In this document: one piece after another, positions 18,192 to 27,300 of the stretch
Layout: the number at the start of each line of letters is the position of its first letter
Position numbering within the stretch: position 1 is the stretch's first letter
Assembly (NCBI RefSeq): GCF_003846175.1
Contig: NZ_ML123048.1
Coordinates: forward strand, 247,588 to 311,587
Reading direction: 5' to 3'
Origin: Streptomyces sp. ADI95-17
Lineage (GTDB): Bacteria; Actinomycetota; Actinomycetes; Streptomycetales; Streptomycetaceae
Length of the DNA: 64,000 bases
The notes under the pieces: model-generated
What the model was told of the DNA's origin: nothing
Databases searched by the model: none
What the model saw: only the letters and a program-made list of their open reading frames with translations
Made by a program: the position numbers and the translations under genes

Positions 18192-18692
18192 ATGGACTTC
18201 GCCCAGCACACCATCGACATCGCCCGCAAGAACGTGGAGGAGGGCGGACGCCCCTTCGCCACCGTCATTGTCAAGGACGGCGAGATCCTCGCCGAGAGCC
18301 CCAACAAGGTGGCACAGACCAACGACCCCACCGCCCACGCGGAGATCCTCGCCATCCGGGACGCCTGCCGGAAGCTGGGCACCGAGCACCTGGTCGGCGC
18401 GACCATCTATGTGCTCGCCCACCCCTGCCCGATGTGCCTGGGATCGCTGTACTACTGCTCCCCCGACGAGGTCGTCTTCCTCACCACCCGCGACGCCTAC
18501 GAACCGCACTACGTGGACGACCGCAAGTACTTCGAACTCGGCACCTTCTACGGCGAGTTCGCCAAGGACCACACCGAGCGGCGCCTGCCCATGCGTCACG
18601 AGCCGCACGACGCCGCCGTCGATGTGTACCGGTTGTGGCAGCAGCACAACGGCGGCGACCGCCGCGTCCCCGGCGCACCGACAGTCGCGTAA
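18192..18692 (+). CDS. Nucleoside/guanine deaminase, CDA fold
   Basis: The 166-residue zinc deaminase has the two cytidine-deaminase-fold motifs: 'TAHAEILAIRDACR' (the HAE zinc and proton-shuttle site) and 'LAHPCPMCLGSLYYC' (the PCxxC zinc ligands). The size and the C-terminal 'YVDDRKYFELGTFYGEFAKD' segment are closest to small bacterial guanine deaminases (GuaD type), which convert guanine to xanthine. The exact base specificity is an inference. It is divergent from the LysR gene, followed by a terminator hairpin, and flanked by purine-catabolism remnants. It appears intact. Confidence 0.88.
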   Translation: MDFAQHTIDIARKNVEEGGRPFATVIVKDGEILAESPNKVAQTNDPTAHAEILAIRDACRKLGTEHLVGATIYVLAHPCPMCLGSLYYCSPDEVVFLTTRDAYEPHYVDDRKYFELGTFYGEFAKDHTERRLPMRHEPHDAAVDVYRLWQQHNGGDRRVPGAPTVA

Positions 18693-18710
18693 CCCCTTCC
18701 CGGCCGGCCC

Positions 18711-18736
18711 GCCCGACACTCGTCCGAGTGTCGGGC
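18711..18736 (+). terminator. Terminator hairpin after the deaminase gene
   Basis: A perfect 12-bp stem (GCCCGACACTCG and complement) has a 2-base loop and starts 18 bp after the deaminase stop. Confidence 0.7.
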
Positions 18737-18760
18737 ACAGGGCGAACCACAACACAACAT

Positions 18761-19063
18761 GTCGACTCCCGCATCCATGTGAACGACCCCGGGCGCAGCG
18801 AGTGGGAAGGCTCCTCAACAGTCACCCGGGCGGCGGCCGCCGGTGGCATCACCACGCTCGTCGACATGCCGCTCAACCCGCTGCGGCCGGCCACCACGGT
18901 CGACAACCTGTGGGTCATGCGGGAGGTCGCCTGCGCGAAGGCGCACATCGACGCCGGTTCCCGGGGCGGTGCCGTCCCCGGCGACGTGAAGGATCTGCGC
19001 CCGTTGCACGAGGCTGGGGTGTTCGGTTCCAAGTGCTTCCACTCGCCGTCCGGGGCCACTGAT
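18761..19063 (+). pseudogene. Allantoinase fragment (allB-like)
   Basis: The frame reads 'VDSRIHVNDPGRSEWEG', 'AAAAGGITTLVDMPLNPL', 'HIDAGSRGGAVPGDVKDLRP' and 'LHEAGVFGSKCFHSPSG', the consecutive N-terminal blocks of bacterial allantoinase. Family members have D-T-H-x-H at the first metal site; here the first His is Arg (D-S-R-I-H). The roughly 40 residues before this are missing, and everything after the 'KCF' block (more than half the enzyme) is gone, so no catalytic protein can be made. It lies in the same orientation as the deaminase, just after its terminator, which suggests the original operon carried both. Confidence 0.85.
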
Positions 19064-19114
19064 GGAGAGGGGCGAGGGCTGACCGGGGTGCCCTGCGGGG
19101 GCCGCCCGCACCGC

Positions 19115-19148
19115 CTGAAGCCCGGCGGGCCGGCCCGCCGGGCTTCAG
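19115..19148. terminator. Perfect 34-nt palindrome
   Basis: Two 17-base arms are exactly complementary with no loop base. It lies between the allantoinase remnant (+) and the MFS remnant (-), the place for a bidirectional terminator. Confidence 0.55.
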
Positions 19149-19185
19149 CCCGTCATGCACCGCCCCCACCGATAGAGTCCAAGAC

Positions 19186-19925
19186 TCACTTCCCATAGAT
19201 TGCATTGCTGGCATCTATGGCCCCGCCCTCCGTAGGACGATCGGGCTTCGGCGCAGCGGGTCGCCCGCGCTTGCGGGCGAGGGCGGCCGTCACGGCGGCG
19301 GCGAGCAGCAGAGCGGCCAGGGGGTACCGGACGGCGGTGGTGAAGCCGTGGAGTGTGGCCGTTCGCGCACTGCCGTGAAACGCGGTCGCGGCGCTCGCCG
19401 CGACAGTGTTGAAGACGGCGGACCCGATGGAACCACCCATCTGCTGGGCGGAGTTGACCGAGGCGGAGGCGATTCCGGCGTCCTGCGCGGGTACATCGGC
19501 CGTTGCCCCGGTCATGATGGCGAGGAAGCTGGCGCCGTTTCCGACACTGAAGGTGACCAGCGCGGGCAGGACGTTCGCCGCGTAGCCGGAGTCCGGCGTC
19601 AGGAGGGCGAGTTGAAGCAGGCCGCAGGCCGATATGGACAGGCCCGCCGTCATCATCACCCGGGGGCCGAGCCGGGGCAGCAGCCGTGTGCCGACCTGGG
19701 TGGCCGTGGCGGTGGTGACGAGGCTGATCGGCAGGAAGCCGAGGCCACTGGCCAGTGCGGACCAGTCAAGGACGGTCTGCAGGTAGTAGGTGAGGAACAG
19801 CGAGACGGAGAGCTGTCCCATCATGAGGGCCGCCCCGGCCGCCAGCGAGGCCACCCTGCGGCCGTCGCGCATCAGCCGTGGCGGCAGCAGGGGCACCGAG
19901 GCCCGGGTCTGCCAGTACCCGAAGG
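19186..19925 (-). pseudogene. Truncated MFS exporter (DHA2-type), C-terminal half
   Basis: From about 19925 leftward the frame encodes the second half of a 14-helix DHA2-type drug exporter: 'ASVPLLPPRLMRDGRRVASL', 'LSVSLFLTYYLQTVLDWSAL', 'SGLGFLPISLV' and 'GIASASVNSAQQMGGSIGSA'. The first seven helices and the ATG-proximal MFS motif are missing. The upstream sequence in the same frame is unrelated and is really the promoter area of the PHP-domain gene. Translation could start at an internal Met, but a half transporter is unlikely to work. Confidence 0.75.
19193..19220. promoter_or_regulatory. Perfect inverted repeat CCATAGAT-N12-ATCTATGG
   Basis: Two exactly complementary 8-base arms (19193-19200 and 19213-19220) flank a 12-base spacer at the 3' end of the truncated MFS gene. 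The same ATCTATGG core occurs in the lysR/deaminase intergenic region. It looks like a dimeric regulator site stranded after gene loss, or the end of a rearrangement. Confidence 0.5.
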
Positions 19926-19932
19926 CCACATT

Positions 19933-19945
19933 TTTGTATACCAAA
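19933..19945. promoter_or_regulatory. Candidate GntR-type operator upstream of the PHP gene
   Basis: TTTGTATACCAAA is a near-palindrome with TTTG and CAAA half-sites around a TATA centre, in an AT-rich patch about 110 bp before the PHP-domain start. GntR/FadR regulators often bind such sites, and a member is encoded at 16335-16982. The assignment is by appearance only. Confidence 0.35.
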
Positions 19946-20054
19946 TGGCCGCCTTCTGACAAAGAAGACCCCATCCATGCCCCGACCCAGGCGACCAGAG
20001 CCACACATCCATGGAATATGGGATACGGAAATTCGATATCGGCAGGAGGAACGG

Positions 20055-21044
20055 ATGCCTGAGCTGAATGCCCCACCGACACGCGTGGCCGGCCGTGGAC
20101 GAGGTTGGTACCGCGGTGATTGCCATGTGCATTCTGTGCACTCGGACGGCGAGCTGACACCGGATCAGCTCGCGGCCGGTGCCCGGGCGGCGGGGCTCGA
20201 CTTCCTGGCGACCACCGAACACAACACCGCCGCGGCGCACGGCGCCTGGAGCCGGCACGTCGGCGACGATCTGCTGGTGATCCTCGGCGAGGAGGTCACC
20301 ACCCGGACCGGGCACTGGCTCGCGCTGGGTGTCCGCCCGGGTCAGGTGGTCGACTGGCGGTACGGCCTGCGGGACGGGCGGATCGACGGCCGGATCGAAG
20401 AGGTGCACCGTGCCGGTGGGCTGTGCGTGGCGGCCCATCCGCACGCACCGTACGCCTCGGGCACGTTCATGTATCCGTACCGGGGGTTCGATGTGGTCGA
20501 GGTGTGGAACGGGGCGTGGAGCTCGGACGTGCCGTGGAACGCCGACAACGAGGCGGCCCTGGCCGAGTGGGGACGCGGCCTGGCCGCGGACATTCACCGG
20601 GGGCGGTGGCGCCCGGCGATGGGCAACAGCGACACGCATCTGGCGGGCCAGATCGCGATCCCGCACACCGTCGTGCTGGCCGAGGAACTGAGCGCCGACG
20701 CGATCCTCGCCGGGATCCGGGCCGGCCGGAGCTGGATCGCCGGATCCTCCGCCGTGGAGCTGTCGTGCACGGCCTCGGCCGGTGGTCGGAGCGCCGGAAT
20801 CGGTGAACGGCTGAAGGCAGGTGACGCACCGGTCGTGGTGCGGGTGGACGTACGCGGTGTGCCCTCGGGCACGGTCGGCTTCCACACCGAGCAGGGCAGG
20901 GCACACAGCGCGTCGTTGCCCGAATCGGGAACGGGCGCCGTGGAGTGGCGCACCGGTACGGCGGACTCCGCGTTCGTCCGTATCGAGGTGCGCCGTCCCG
21001 ACGGGCACATGGCGGCGCTCGGCAACCCGATCATCCTGGCCTGA
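20055..21044 (+). CDS. CehA/McbA-like PHP-domain metallohydrolase
   Basis: The 329-residue protein has the PHP fold's metal motifs in order: 'YRGDCHVHSVHSDGELTPDQ' (HxH), 'DFLATTEHNTA' (EH), 'ILGEEVTT', 'AAHPHAPY' and 'MGNSDTHLAG' (D-x-H). This layout matches the CehA/McbA type of stand-alone PHP hydrolase, which uses a multinuclear metal site to cleave phosphoesters or carbamate/amide-like bonds; the natural substrate is unknown. A strong AGGAGGA site precedes ATG 20055. The promoter region overlaps the dead end of the truncated exporter. No signal peptide is visible, so it is probably cytoplasmic. Confidence 0.85.
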   Translation: MPELNAPPTRVAGRGRGWYRGDCHVHSVHSDGELTPDQLAAGARAAGLDFLATTEHNTAAAHGAWSRHVGDDLLVILGEEVTTRTGHWLALGVRPGQVVDWRYGLRDGRIDGRIEEVHRAGGLCVAAHPHAPYASGTFMYPYRGFDVVEVWNGAWSSDVPWNADNEAALAEWGRGLAADIHRGRWRPAMGNSDTHLAGQIAIPHTVVLAEELSADAILAGIRAGRSWIAGSSAVELSCTASAGGRSAGIGERLKAGDAPVVVRVDVRGVPSGTVGFHTEQGRAHSASLPESGTGAVEWRTGTADSAFVRIEVRRPDGHMAALGNPIILA

Positions 21045-21049
21045 ACGGC

Positions 21050-21145
21050 CCTGAACGAGCCAGGACAGGCCGGGACAGGCCGGGACAGGACAGGCCAGGG
21101 CCGGGCCTGAGAACAGGCCTGCCCCGGCCTGAACGGGCCAGGACC
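21050..21145. repeat. Short direct repeats and imperfect hairpin between convergent genes
   Basis: The roughly 100-bp gap between the PHP gene and the peptidase carries repeated GACAGGCCGG / GGCCAGGACAGG units. It also has an imperfect GC-rich dyad (CAGGCC...GGCCTG) near 21098-21135 that could act as a terminator. Confidence 0.45.
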
Positions 21146-21150
21146 GCCTG

Positions 21151-23181
21151 CTACGCCTCCGGCGCCAGGTGTTGCCACAGGAAGGTGTGCATCAGTGCCT
21201 CGTTGTGGGCGGACTGCTCGTTGTCGCTGGCGCCCGCGTGTCCGCCGCCGGTGTTCTCGTGGAACAGGACCGGGTGGCCGAGCTCGCGCAGCCGTGCGGC
21301 CGCCTTGCGGGCATGGCCGGGGTGGACCCGGTCGTCACGCGTGGAGGTGGTCAGCAGCACCGGCGGGTAGACCTGGTCCGCGGTGAGCCGGTGGTACGGG
21401 GAGAGCTCGCGCAGGTGCGGGCGGTCGGCCTCGTTGTCCGGGTTGCCGTACTCGGCGGTCCAGGAGGCGCCGGCCAGGAGCTTGTGGAAGCGGAGCATGT
21501 CCAGCAGCGGTACCTGGGCGACGATCGCACCGAACAGGTGCGGGTAGCGGGTGAGCATCGCGCCCATGAGCAGGCCGCCGTTGCTTCCTCCCGCGGCGCC
21601 CAGCATGGCCGGGGTGGTGATGCCCCGCGCCACGAGGTCGCCGGCGACGGCCGCGAAGTCCTCGAAGGCTCGCGGCCGGTCCGCGCCGAGGGCGGCCTGG
21701 TGCCAGTCCGGTCCGTACTCGCCGCCGCCCCGGATGTTCGCGATCACGTACGTGCCGCCGCGCTCCAGCCACGCCCGGCCGGTCACCGCGTCGTAGGAGG
21801 GGATGAGGGGGACCTCGAAGCCGCCGTAGCCGTAGAGCAGCGCGGGGCCGGGTCCGGCGCCGGGGGCACGGCCGGGGCCGATCACGAAGTACGGCACCCG
21901 GGTGCCGTCCTGGGAGGTGGCGAAGTGCTGTTCCACGGCCAGCCCTGCCGTGTCGAAGCGGGCCGGGCTCTGTTTGAGGATCTCGGAGTCGGCGCCGATC
22001 CGCCCGTGGTGGAGGGCGGACGGCTGGAGGAACCCGGACACGTCCAGGAAGTACTCGTCGGAGACGTCGGGGTCGGTGTCGACGACCGTGACGCGGGACA
22101 GCGCCGGGACGTCCGTCAGCGGCCTGCGTGTCCATCCGCCGCCGGGGGTGGGGGTGAGGACCTCGATGTGGGTGCTGACGTCGCGCAGCGTCTCCAGGAT
22201 CAGATGGTGGCGGGTCCAGGAGTGCCCGGCCAGGGCCGTCCGCTCGTCCGGGGTGAACAGCACCTCCGCGGTGCGGTCCCCCGCCAGGAAGGCGTCGAAG
22301 TCGAAAGCGAGCAGGGAGCCCGCCGGCTGTCCGAGCCAGTCGGACTTCAGGGTGACGATCAGATGCCGGCGGTGGGCGTAGGCGTTGGCGTCGTCGGGGA
22401 CGTCGATCCTGACCAGCGAGGCGTCCGGAGTCAGGAGGTACGTCTCGCTGCGGAAGAAGTCCAGCCAGCGGGAGACGAAGCCCCGCTCGAACCCGGGTGT
22501 GGCGTCGTGCGTGCCCCAGGCCGCCACATCGCCCTTCCCGGCCTCGAAGACCAGGACGGACTCTTCCAGAGGCGTGCCGCGGCGCCAGCTGCGTACCGTG
22601 CGCGGATAGCCGGCGTCGGTCAGCGAGCCGGGGCCGAGGTCCGTGCCGATGAAGACCGTGTCCGCGTCGATCCACCCGATCCGGGTCTTCGCCTCCCCCA
22701 CCCGGAACCCGTCGTCGACGAAGGTCCCGGTGGCGAGGTCGAACTCGCGGACCACGACGGCGTCCCCGCCGTCGCGCGACAGACACACCAGTGCCCGGTC
22801 GTGATCGGGGCGGCGCACCTGCGCACCGGCCCACACCCATTTCTCGTCCTCCGCCGCGGCGAGCGCGTCGATGTCGAGGAGGACCTCCCAGTCGGGCGAG
22901 TCCTTGCGGTACTGCTCCGGTGTCGTACGCCGCCACACACCGCGCACCTGCTCGGCGTCCTGCCAGAAGTTGTAGAGGAACGCGCCGCGCCGGACGGTGT
23001 AGGGGATGCGGTCCGAGGCGTCCAGCACCTCCCGCAGGTGCTCCTTCAGGACGGGGAACCCGGCGTCGGCGGCCAGTGCCGCCGCCGTCTCGGCGTTCCG
23101 CTCGGCCACCCATCGGAGTGCGGCCTCGCCGTCGATGTCTTCCAGCCACAGGTACGGATCTTCATCAGTCACGAGTCGCAT
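21151..23181 (-). CDS. Prolyl oligopeptidase (S9A family)
   Basis: The 676-residue cytoplasmic serine peptidase has an N-terminal beta-propeller (from 'DEDPYLWLEDIDGEAALRWV') and a C-terminal alpha/beta hydrolase. The catalytic triad is visible: Ser533 in 'GGSNGG', Asp616 or Asp617 in 'TRDDRVHPGHA' and His648 in 'GGGHAG'. 'IRGGGEYGPDWHQAA' is also typical of the family. Such enzymes cleave short proline-containing peptides. It has no signal peptide. The regulator at 23252-24214 is upstream on the same strand with a 70-bp gap. Confidence 0.95.
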   Translation of the reverse strand: MRLVTDEDPYLWLEDIDGEAALRWVAERNAETAAALAADAGFPVLKEHLREVLDASDRIPYTVRRGAFLYNFWQDAEQVRGVWRRTTPEQYRKDSPDWEVLLDIDALAAAEDEKWVWAGAQVRRPDHDRALVCLSRDGGDAVVVREFDLATGTFVDDGFRVGEAKTRIGWIDADTVFIGTDLGPGSLTDAGYPRTVRSWRRGTPLEESVLVFEAGKGDVAAWGTHDATPGFERGFVSRWLDFFRSETYLLTPDASLVRIDVPDDANAYAHRRHLIVTLKSDWLGQPAGSLLAFDFDAFLAGDRTAEVLFTPDERTALAGHSWTRHHLILETLRDVSTHIEVLTPTPGGGWTRRPLTDVPALSRVTVVDTDPDVSDEYFLDVSGFLQPSALHHGRIGADSEILKQSPARFDTAGLAVEQHFATSQDGTRVPYFVIGPGRAPGAGPGPALLYGYGGFEVPLIPSYDAVTGRAWLERGGTYVIANIRGGGEYGPDWHQAALGADRPRAFEDFAAVAGDLVARGITTPAMLGAAGGSNGGLLMGAMLTRYPHLFGAIVAQVPLLDMLRFHKLLAGASWTAEYGNPDNEADRPHLRELSPYHRLTADQVYPPVLLTTSTRDDRVHPGHARKAAARLRELGHPVLFHENTGGGHAGASDNEQSAHNEALMHTFLWQHLAPEA

Positions 23182-23251
23182 TGTGCAGCCACGACCCGCG
23201 TACGGAGAACACAGCCACGCGTTCGACGTCCGGGCGTGCGGGCGTGCGGGC

Positions 23252-24214
23252 TCAGAGCCAGCCGCGGCGGGCGGCGATCACACCGGCCTGGAAGCGGTTG
23301 GCGGCGCCGAGGAGCTCGTGGAGGCGGCTGATGCGGCGGCGCATGGTGCGCACCGACCAGCCGAGCTGGCGGGCTATCGCCTCGTCCTTGAGGCCGCTGA
23401 CCAGGAGGGTGAGCACGCGCCGGTCCTCCTCGCCGAGCGGGTCCTCGGCGGGGGCGTCGAGGGGAAGGGCCTGCTTCCAGCACATCTCCCAGTAGTTGGT
23501 GAGGGCGTCCAGCAGGGTGGACGGGCGGATCACCGCGGCTCGGACGTCGTCGAGGTCGAGGGAGAGCGGCATCAGGGCGAGTCTGCGGTCGGCGATGGCG
23601 AGCTTGATGCGCAGGCCGGGCATGACGCGGGCCTGTTCGCCGTGCCGGACCAGTTCGCGGATGTCGTCGAGGACGCCCGGCCATTCCAGGGCCTCGGGGG
23701 CATAGACCGCGCGGTAGCGCACGCCGCGGCCCATCGCCGTCGCCTCCACCGGGTTGGAGGTGGTCAGGGCGTACGGCGGCCGGTCCAGGGTCATCACGTC
23801 CTCGTGGGCCTCCTGTTGAAGCCGGACGAACCAGCGGCCGAGCGCCTCGCTGCCGGTGGTGATCTCCACCTCGTCCTCGTCCGTGGCGCCGGTACGCGCC
23901 GCGGCGAACAGCCGGGACAGCTCGTCGGCCGCGGAACGGACCCGTTCCAGCTCGTTGCTCCTGGCCCGGACCAGTGCCTCGACGGCGGCCCCCGGCTCGA
24001 TCGCGGCGTACCGGCGGCGGGTGCCGGCGAGACGGCCGACCAGCCCGTGGTCGCGGAGCCGGTCCAGCGCCCTGGCGACGCGCTCGGCCGAACAGCCGAG
24101 GTCCGCGCCGAGTTCGGCGGGGGCGGCCGTCCGCCGGGTCAGGACGGCTCGGTAGACGCTCTCGTCGAACGGATCGATGCCTGCCGCGGTGAGTCGCGGT
24201 GTCTCGGGAGTCAT
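23252..24214 (-). CDS. TrmB-like / LuxR-type HTH regulator
   Basis: The 320-residue regulator combines two HTH domains. The N-terminal TrmB-like winged helix (residues 10-80) includes 'YRAVLTRRTAAPAELGADL' and 'RALDRLRDHGLVGRL'. The C-terminal LuxR-type HTH reads 'DRRVLTLLVSGLKDEAIARQ' then 'LGWSVRTMRRRISRLHELLG'. The middle part resembles the phospholipase-D-like sensor region common in this Streptomyces architecture. The ATG at 24214 is preferred. It is divergent from the giant subtilase with a 91-bp gap, so it may control that gene, its own gene and the downstream peptidase. Confidence 0.85.
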   Translation of the reverse strand: MTPETPRLTAAGIDPFDESVYRAVLTRRTAAPAELGADLGCSAERVARALDRLRDHGLVGRLAGTRRRYAAIEPGAAVEALVRARSNELERVRSAADELSRLFAAARTGATDEDEVEITTGSEALGRWFVRLQQEAHEDVMTLDRPPYALTTSNPVEATAMGRGVRYRAVYAPEALEWPGVLDDIRELVRHGEQARVMPGLRIKLAIADRRLALMPLSLDLDDVRAAVIRPSTLLDALTNYWEMCWKQALPLDAPAEDPLGEEDRRVLTLLVSGLKDEAIARQLGWSVRTMRRRISRLHELLGAANRFQAGVIAARRGWL

Positions 24215-24305
24215 GGACGGATGGTGGCCCAGTTGTGCCAGCGGCAGCAATGGGCCACGAAGATCCATTGTGCGGCAAGTGCCCGCACCACTAGGACCTT
24301 TACGC

Positions 24306-27300
24306 ATGGCAATGAAGTCACGAAGATCTCGTCATGCCGCTCTCGCCGCCGCTGTTCTCGCCGGCACGTTGGCGGCGGCACCCGGTTCCGCCGACGCGTC
24401 CACGCCCGACCCTTCGCAACGAGTGATCGTCGAACTGTCCGGAAGGCCCGCGGTCACCGCCGCGCCCGGTGGTTCGCTGCTGTCCGCCGAGGCCGCCGAC
24501 GGCGTCGGCGCCGCCCGCCGCGCGCTCGACGCACGGCAGGCGACGTTCCTCGGCTCGGCGAAGAACGCCGGGCTGCACCCTTCGGCGACCCGCAGGCTCG
24601 GACTGCTCATCGACGCCGTGGCGATGACGGTGCCCGCGTCCGAGGTGGGGCGGCTGTCCGCGCTGCCGGGCGTCACCGCCGTCCACCCCGACACCCGGGT
24701 ACTCACGAAGACGGACGTGAGCGTGCCGCTGATCGGCGCACCCGCCGTCTGGCGGCGCGAGGACCCCGGCAAAGGCCGCGTCGACGGGACGGGGACCACC
24801 GTCGCGATCCTGGACAGCGGCATCGACTACACCCACCCCGACCTGGGCGGCGGGCTCGGCAAGGGCCACAAGGTCGTCGGCGGGCACGACTTCGTCAACG
24901 GCGACGACGACCCGATGGACGACAACGGCCACGGCACCCACGTCGCCGGGATCGTCGCGGCCCGGGCCGCCGCGAAGGGCGGCATCACGGGCGTGGCGCC
25001 GGGCGCGGATCTGCTGGCCTACAAGGTGATGGACGCCGACGGCTCGGGCTACACCTCCGACATCATCGCCGGGATCGAAGCGGCCTCCGACCCGGCCAAT
25101 CCGCACCGTGCCGACGTCATCAACCTGAGCCTCGGCGGCCCCGGCGACGGCACCGACCCACTGGGGCGCGCAGCCACCGCGGCCGTACGGGCCGGTGTGG
25201 TCGTGGTGGCCGCGGCCGGCAACGAGGGACCGGGCGCGGGTACGGTCAGCAGCCCCGCGACGGCCGACGGTGTGATCGCGGTCGGCGCGTCGACGAGCAA
25301 TGTGCGGCTGCCCAGCGCGTATCTGGCGGGCGAGAAACCCGAGTTGATCCAGAGCTACCGCGGCATCCTGTCCGCGAACCCGCCCGAGCGCCCGGTCACG
25401 GCGCCGCTCGTCGATGTCGGCGAGGGCACCCCCGAGGACTGGGAGCGGGCCGGCGACGTACGCGGAAAGGTCGTACGGGCCCGGATGCTCGTCGCCGCGG
25501 ACGCCCAGTACCTGACGGCGAGCGCGCTGGAGTGGGCGCAGGAGGCGGAACGGCGCGGCGCGATCGGCGTACTGGCCGGACTGCCCGGCAACGACGGCCC
25601 GGTGTTCGCCGCCGGAGCGGCGGGAGAGGCCCGGCCACCGGAGGTGCGCCCCGAGCCGGGAGTGGCGCAGGTGCCGTCCTCACCCGCACGGATCGACGCC
25701 TCCGGCGACTCGCTGCGGATGGACCACCTGGTGGTCATGGGCATCGACTCGACCCAGTACACGGAGTTGAGCTCCAGGCTGGCCGCCGGGAAGGTCTCCG
25801 TGACGCTGCGCGGCACCGACACCACCGACCGGATCGCCTCGTTCTCCTCACGCGGCCCCTCCCGGTCGTTCGGTCTGAAGCCCGATCTGGTCGCGCCGGG
25901 GGTGGAGATCCGCTCCACGATGTCCAAGGCGCTGTACGGGCCAGGCGAGTACCGCATGTCGGGTACGTCGATGGCGGCCCCGCACGTGGCAGGCGCCGCG
26001 GCCCTGCTGCGCCGGCTGCACCCCGGCCGTACGCCCGCCGGGATCAAGGCCTCGCTGGTCGGCACCGCCGAGCCGCTGAGCGGCAGCGGGCCCACGACGC
26101 AGGGCTCGGGCCGCCTCAATGTGGCCGCGGCCGCCTCGGCCACGCTCGGCGCCGCACCTGCTTCGGTGTCCTTCGGGCTCGCCGACCTGTCCGGGCGGAA
26201 GGTCGGCGGCACCGCGAAGGTGACGCTGCACAACTCCGGCAGGCGGCCGGTCACGGCCTCGCTGCGCACCGACGGTCCGGCGACGGTCTCGCCGAGGCGG
26301 GTCACCGTACCGGCCGGGCGGACCGCGACCGTCACGGTCTCGCTGCGCGTCGCCAGGCCGGACACGGACACCGAGATCAGCGGCCGCGTCACGGCGACCC
26401 CCGACCGGGGACCGGCGATCCGGGTGCCGTACCTGCTCGCCGTCCGGCATCTGGCGGTCCAGGCCGCACCCGACCCGAGCGACGGTCACTCGACCGTGCA
26501 CATCGCCCCGCCGACCCGGCTGGCCGCACCACCGGTCGTCACCGTCACCCCGCCTCGCGGCCGGTCCACCGACATCGCCTCCACCCTGGATCCCGCGACC
26601 GGCTACTACCGGGCGGAGGTGACCGGCAGGGCGGCCGGCGCGTACCGGGTCTCGGTGCACGGCACCGCAGGCACCGGGCAGCGGCTGACCGGCTCCAGCG
26701 CCTTCGAGGTCACCCCGGCCGACAGCCGCGGCGACCGCTGGCAGCCGGTGGGTCCCAACGGGGAGGCCGGCTCCCTCACCCTCTCGCCGGGCCGGCCGAA
26801 ACAGGCCGTCCTCACCCAGTACCAGAAGGCAGCTCCCTGGCTGACCACCGACAGCGGTACCTCCTGGCGGCAATTGGGACGGCTGCCGGTCGCGGACGGT
26901 ACGGGGCAGCTCGTGGTGGACGCGGAGAACCCCGACCGCTGGTGGTACTCCGTGAACAGCGTCCACGACCTCAGCCGCCGGGGCACCGTGCTGCGTACCG
27001 ACGACAACGGCCGGACCTGGCGCACGCTCGACGTCCCGGACACCCGCATCACCGCGTTCACCGCCGATGAGCACACCCGCACCCTGGTCGCGGTCACCTC
27101 GGACGCGCTGCTGGTCAGCACGGACGCGGGCGACCACTGGACGACGTACCCGACCGGCGTCACCGGTGCCGTCACCGCCGCCGCGATCACCGGTGACACC
27201 CTCTACATGACGACGAACGACGGCGTCTGGGCCCGCTCCGGCATCGGCTCGGGCGATCCCGGTGAGGCGCGCCGGCTGTACGGCCCGTCCGGCGAGCACG

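Noticed and set aside
23006..27070. 1354-codon plus-strand frame across the regulator and subtilase
   Set aside because: Shadow frame; the subtilase frame has all catalytic motifs and normal codon bias.
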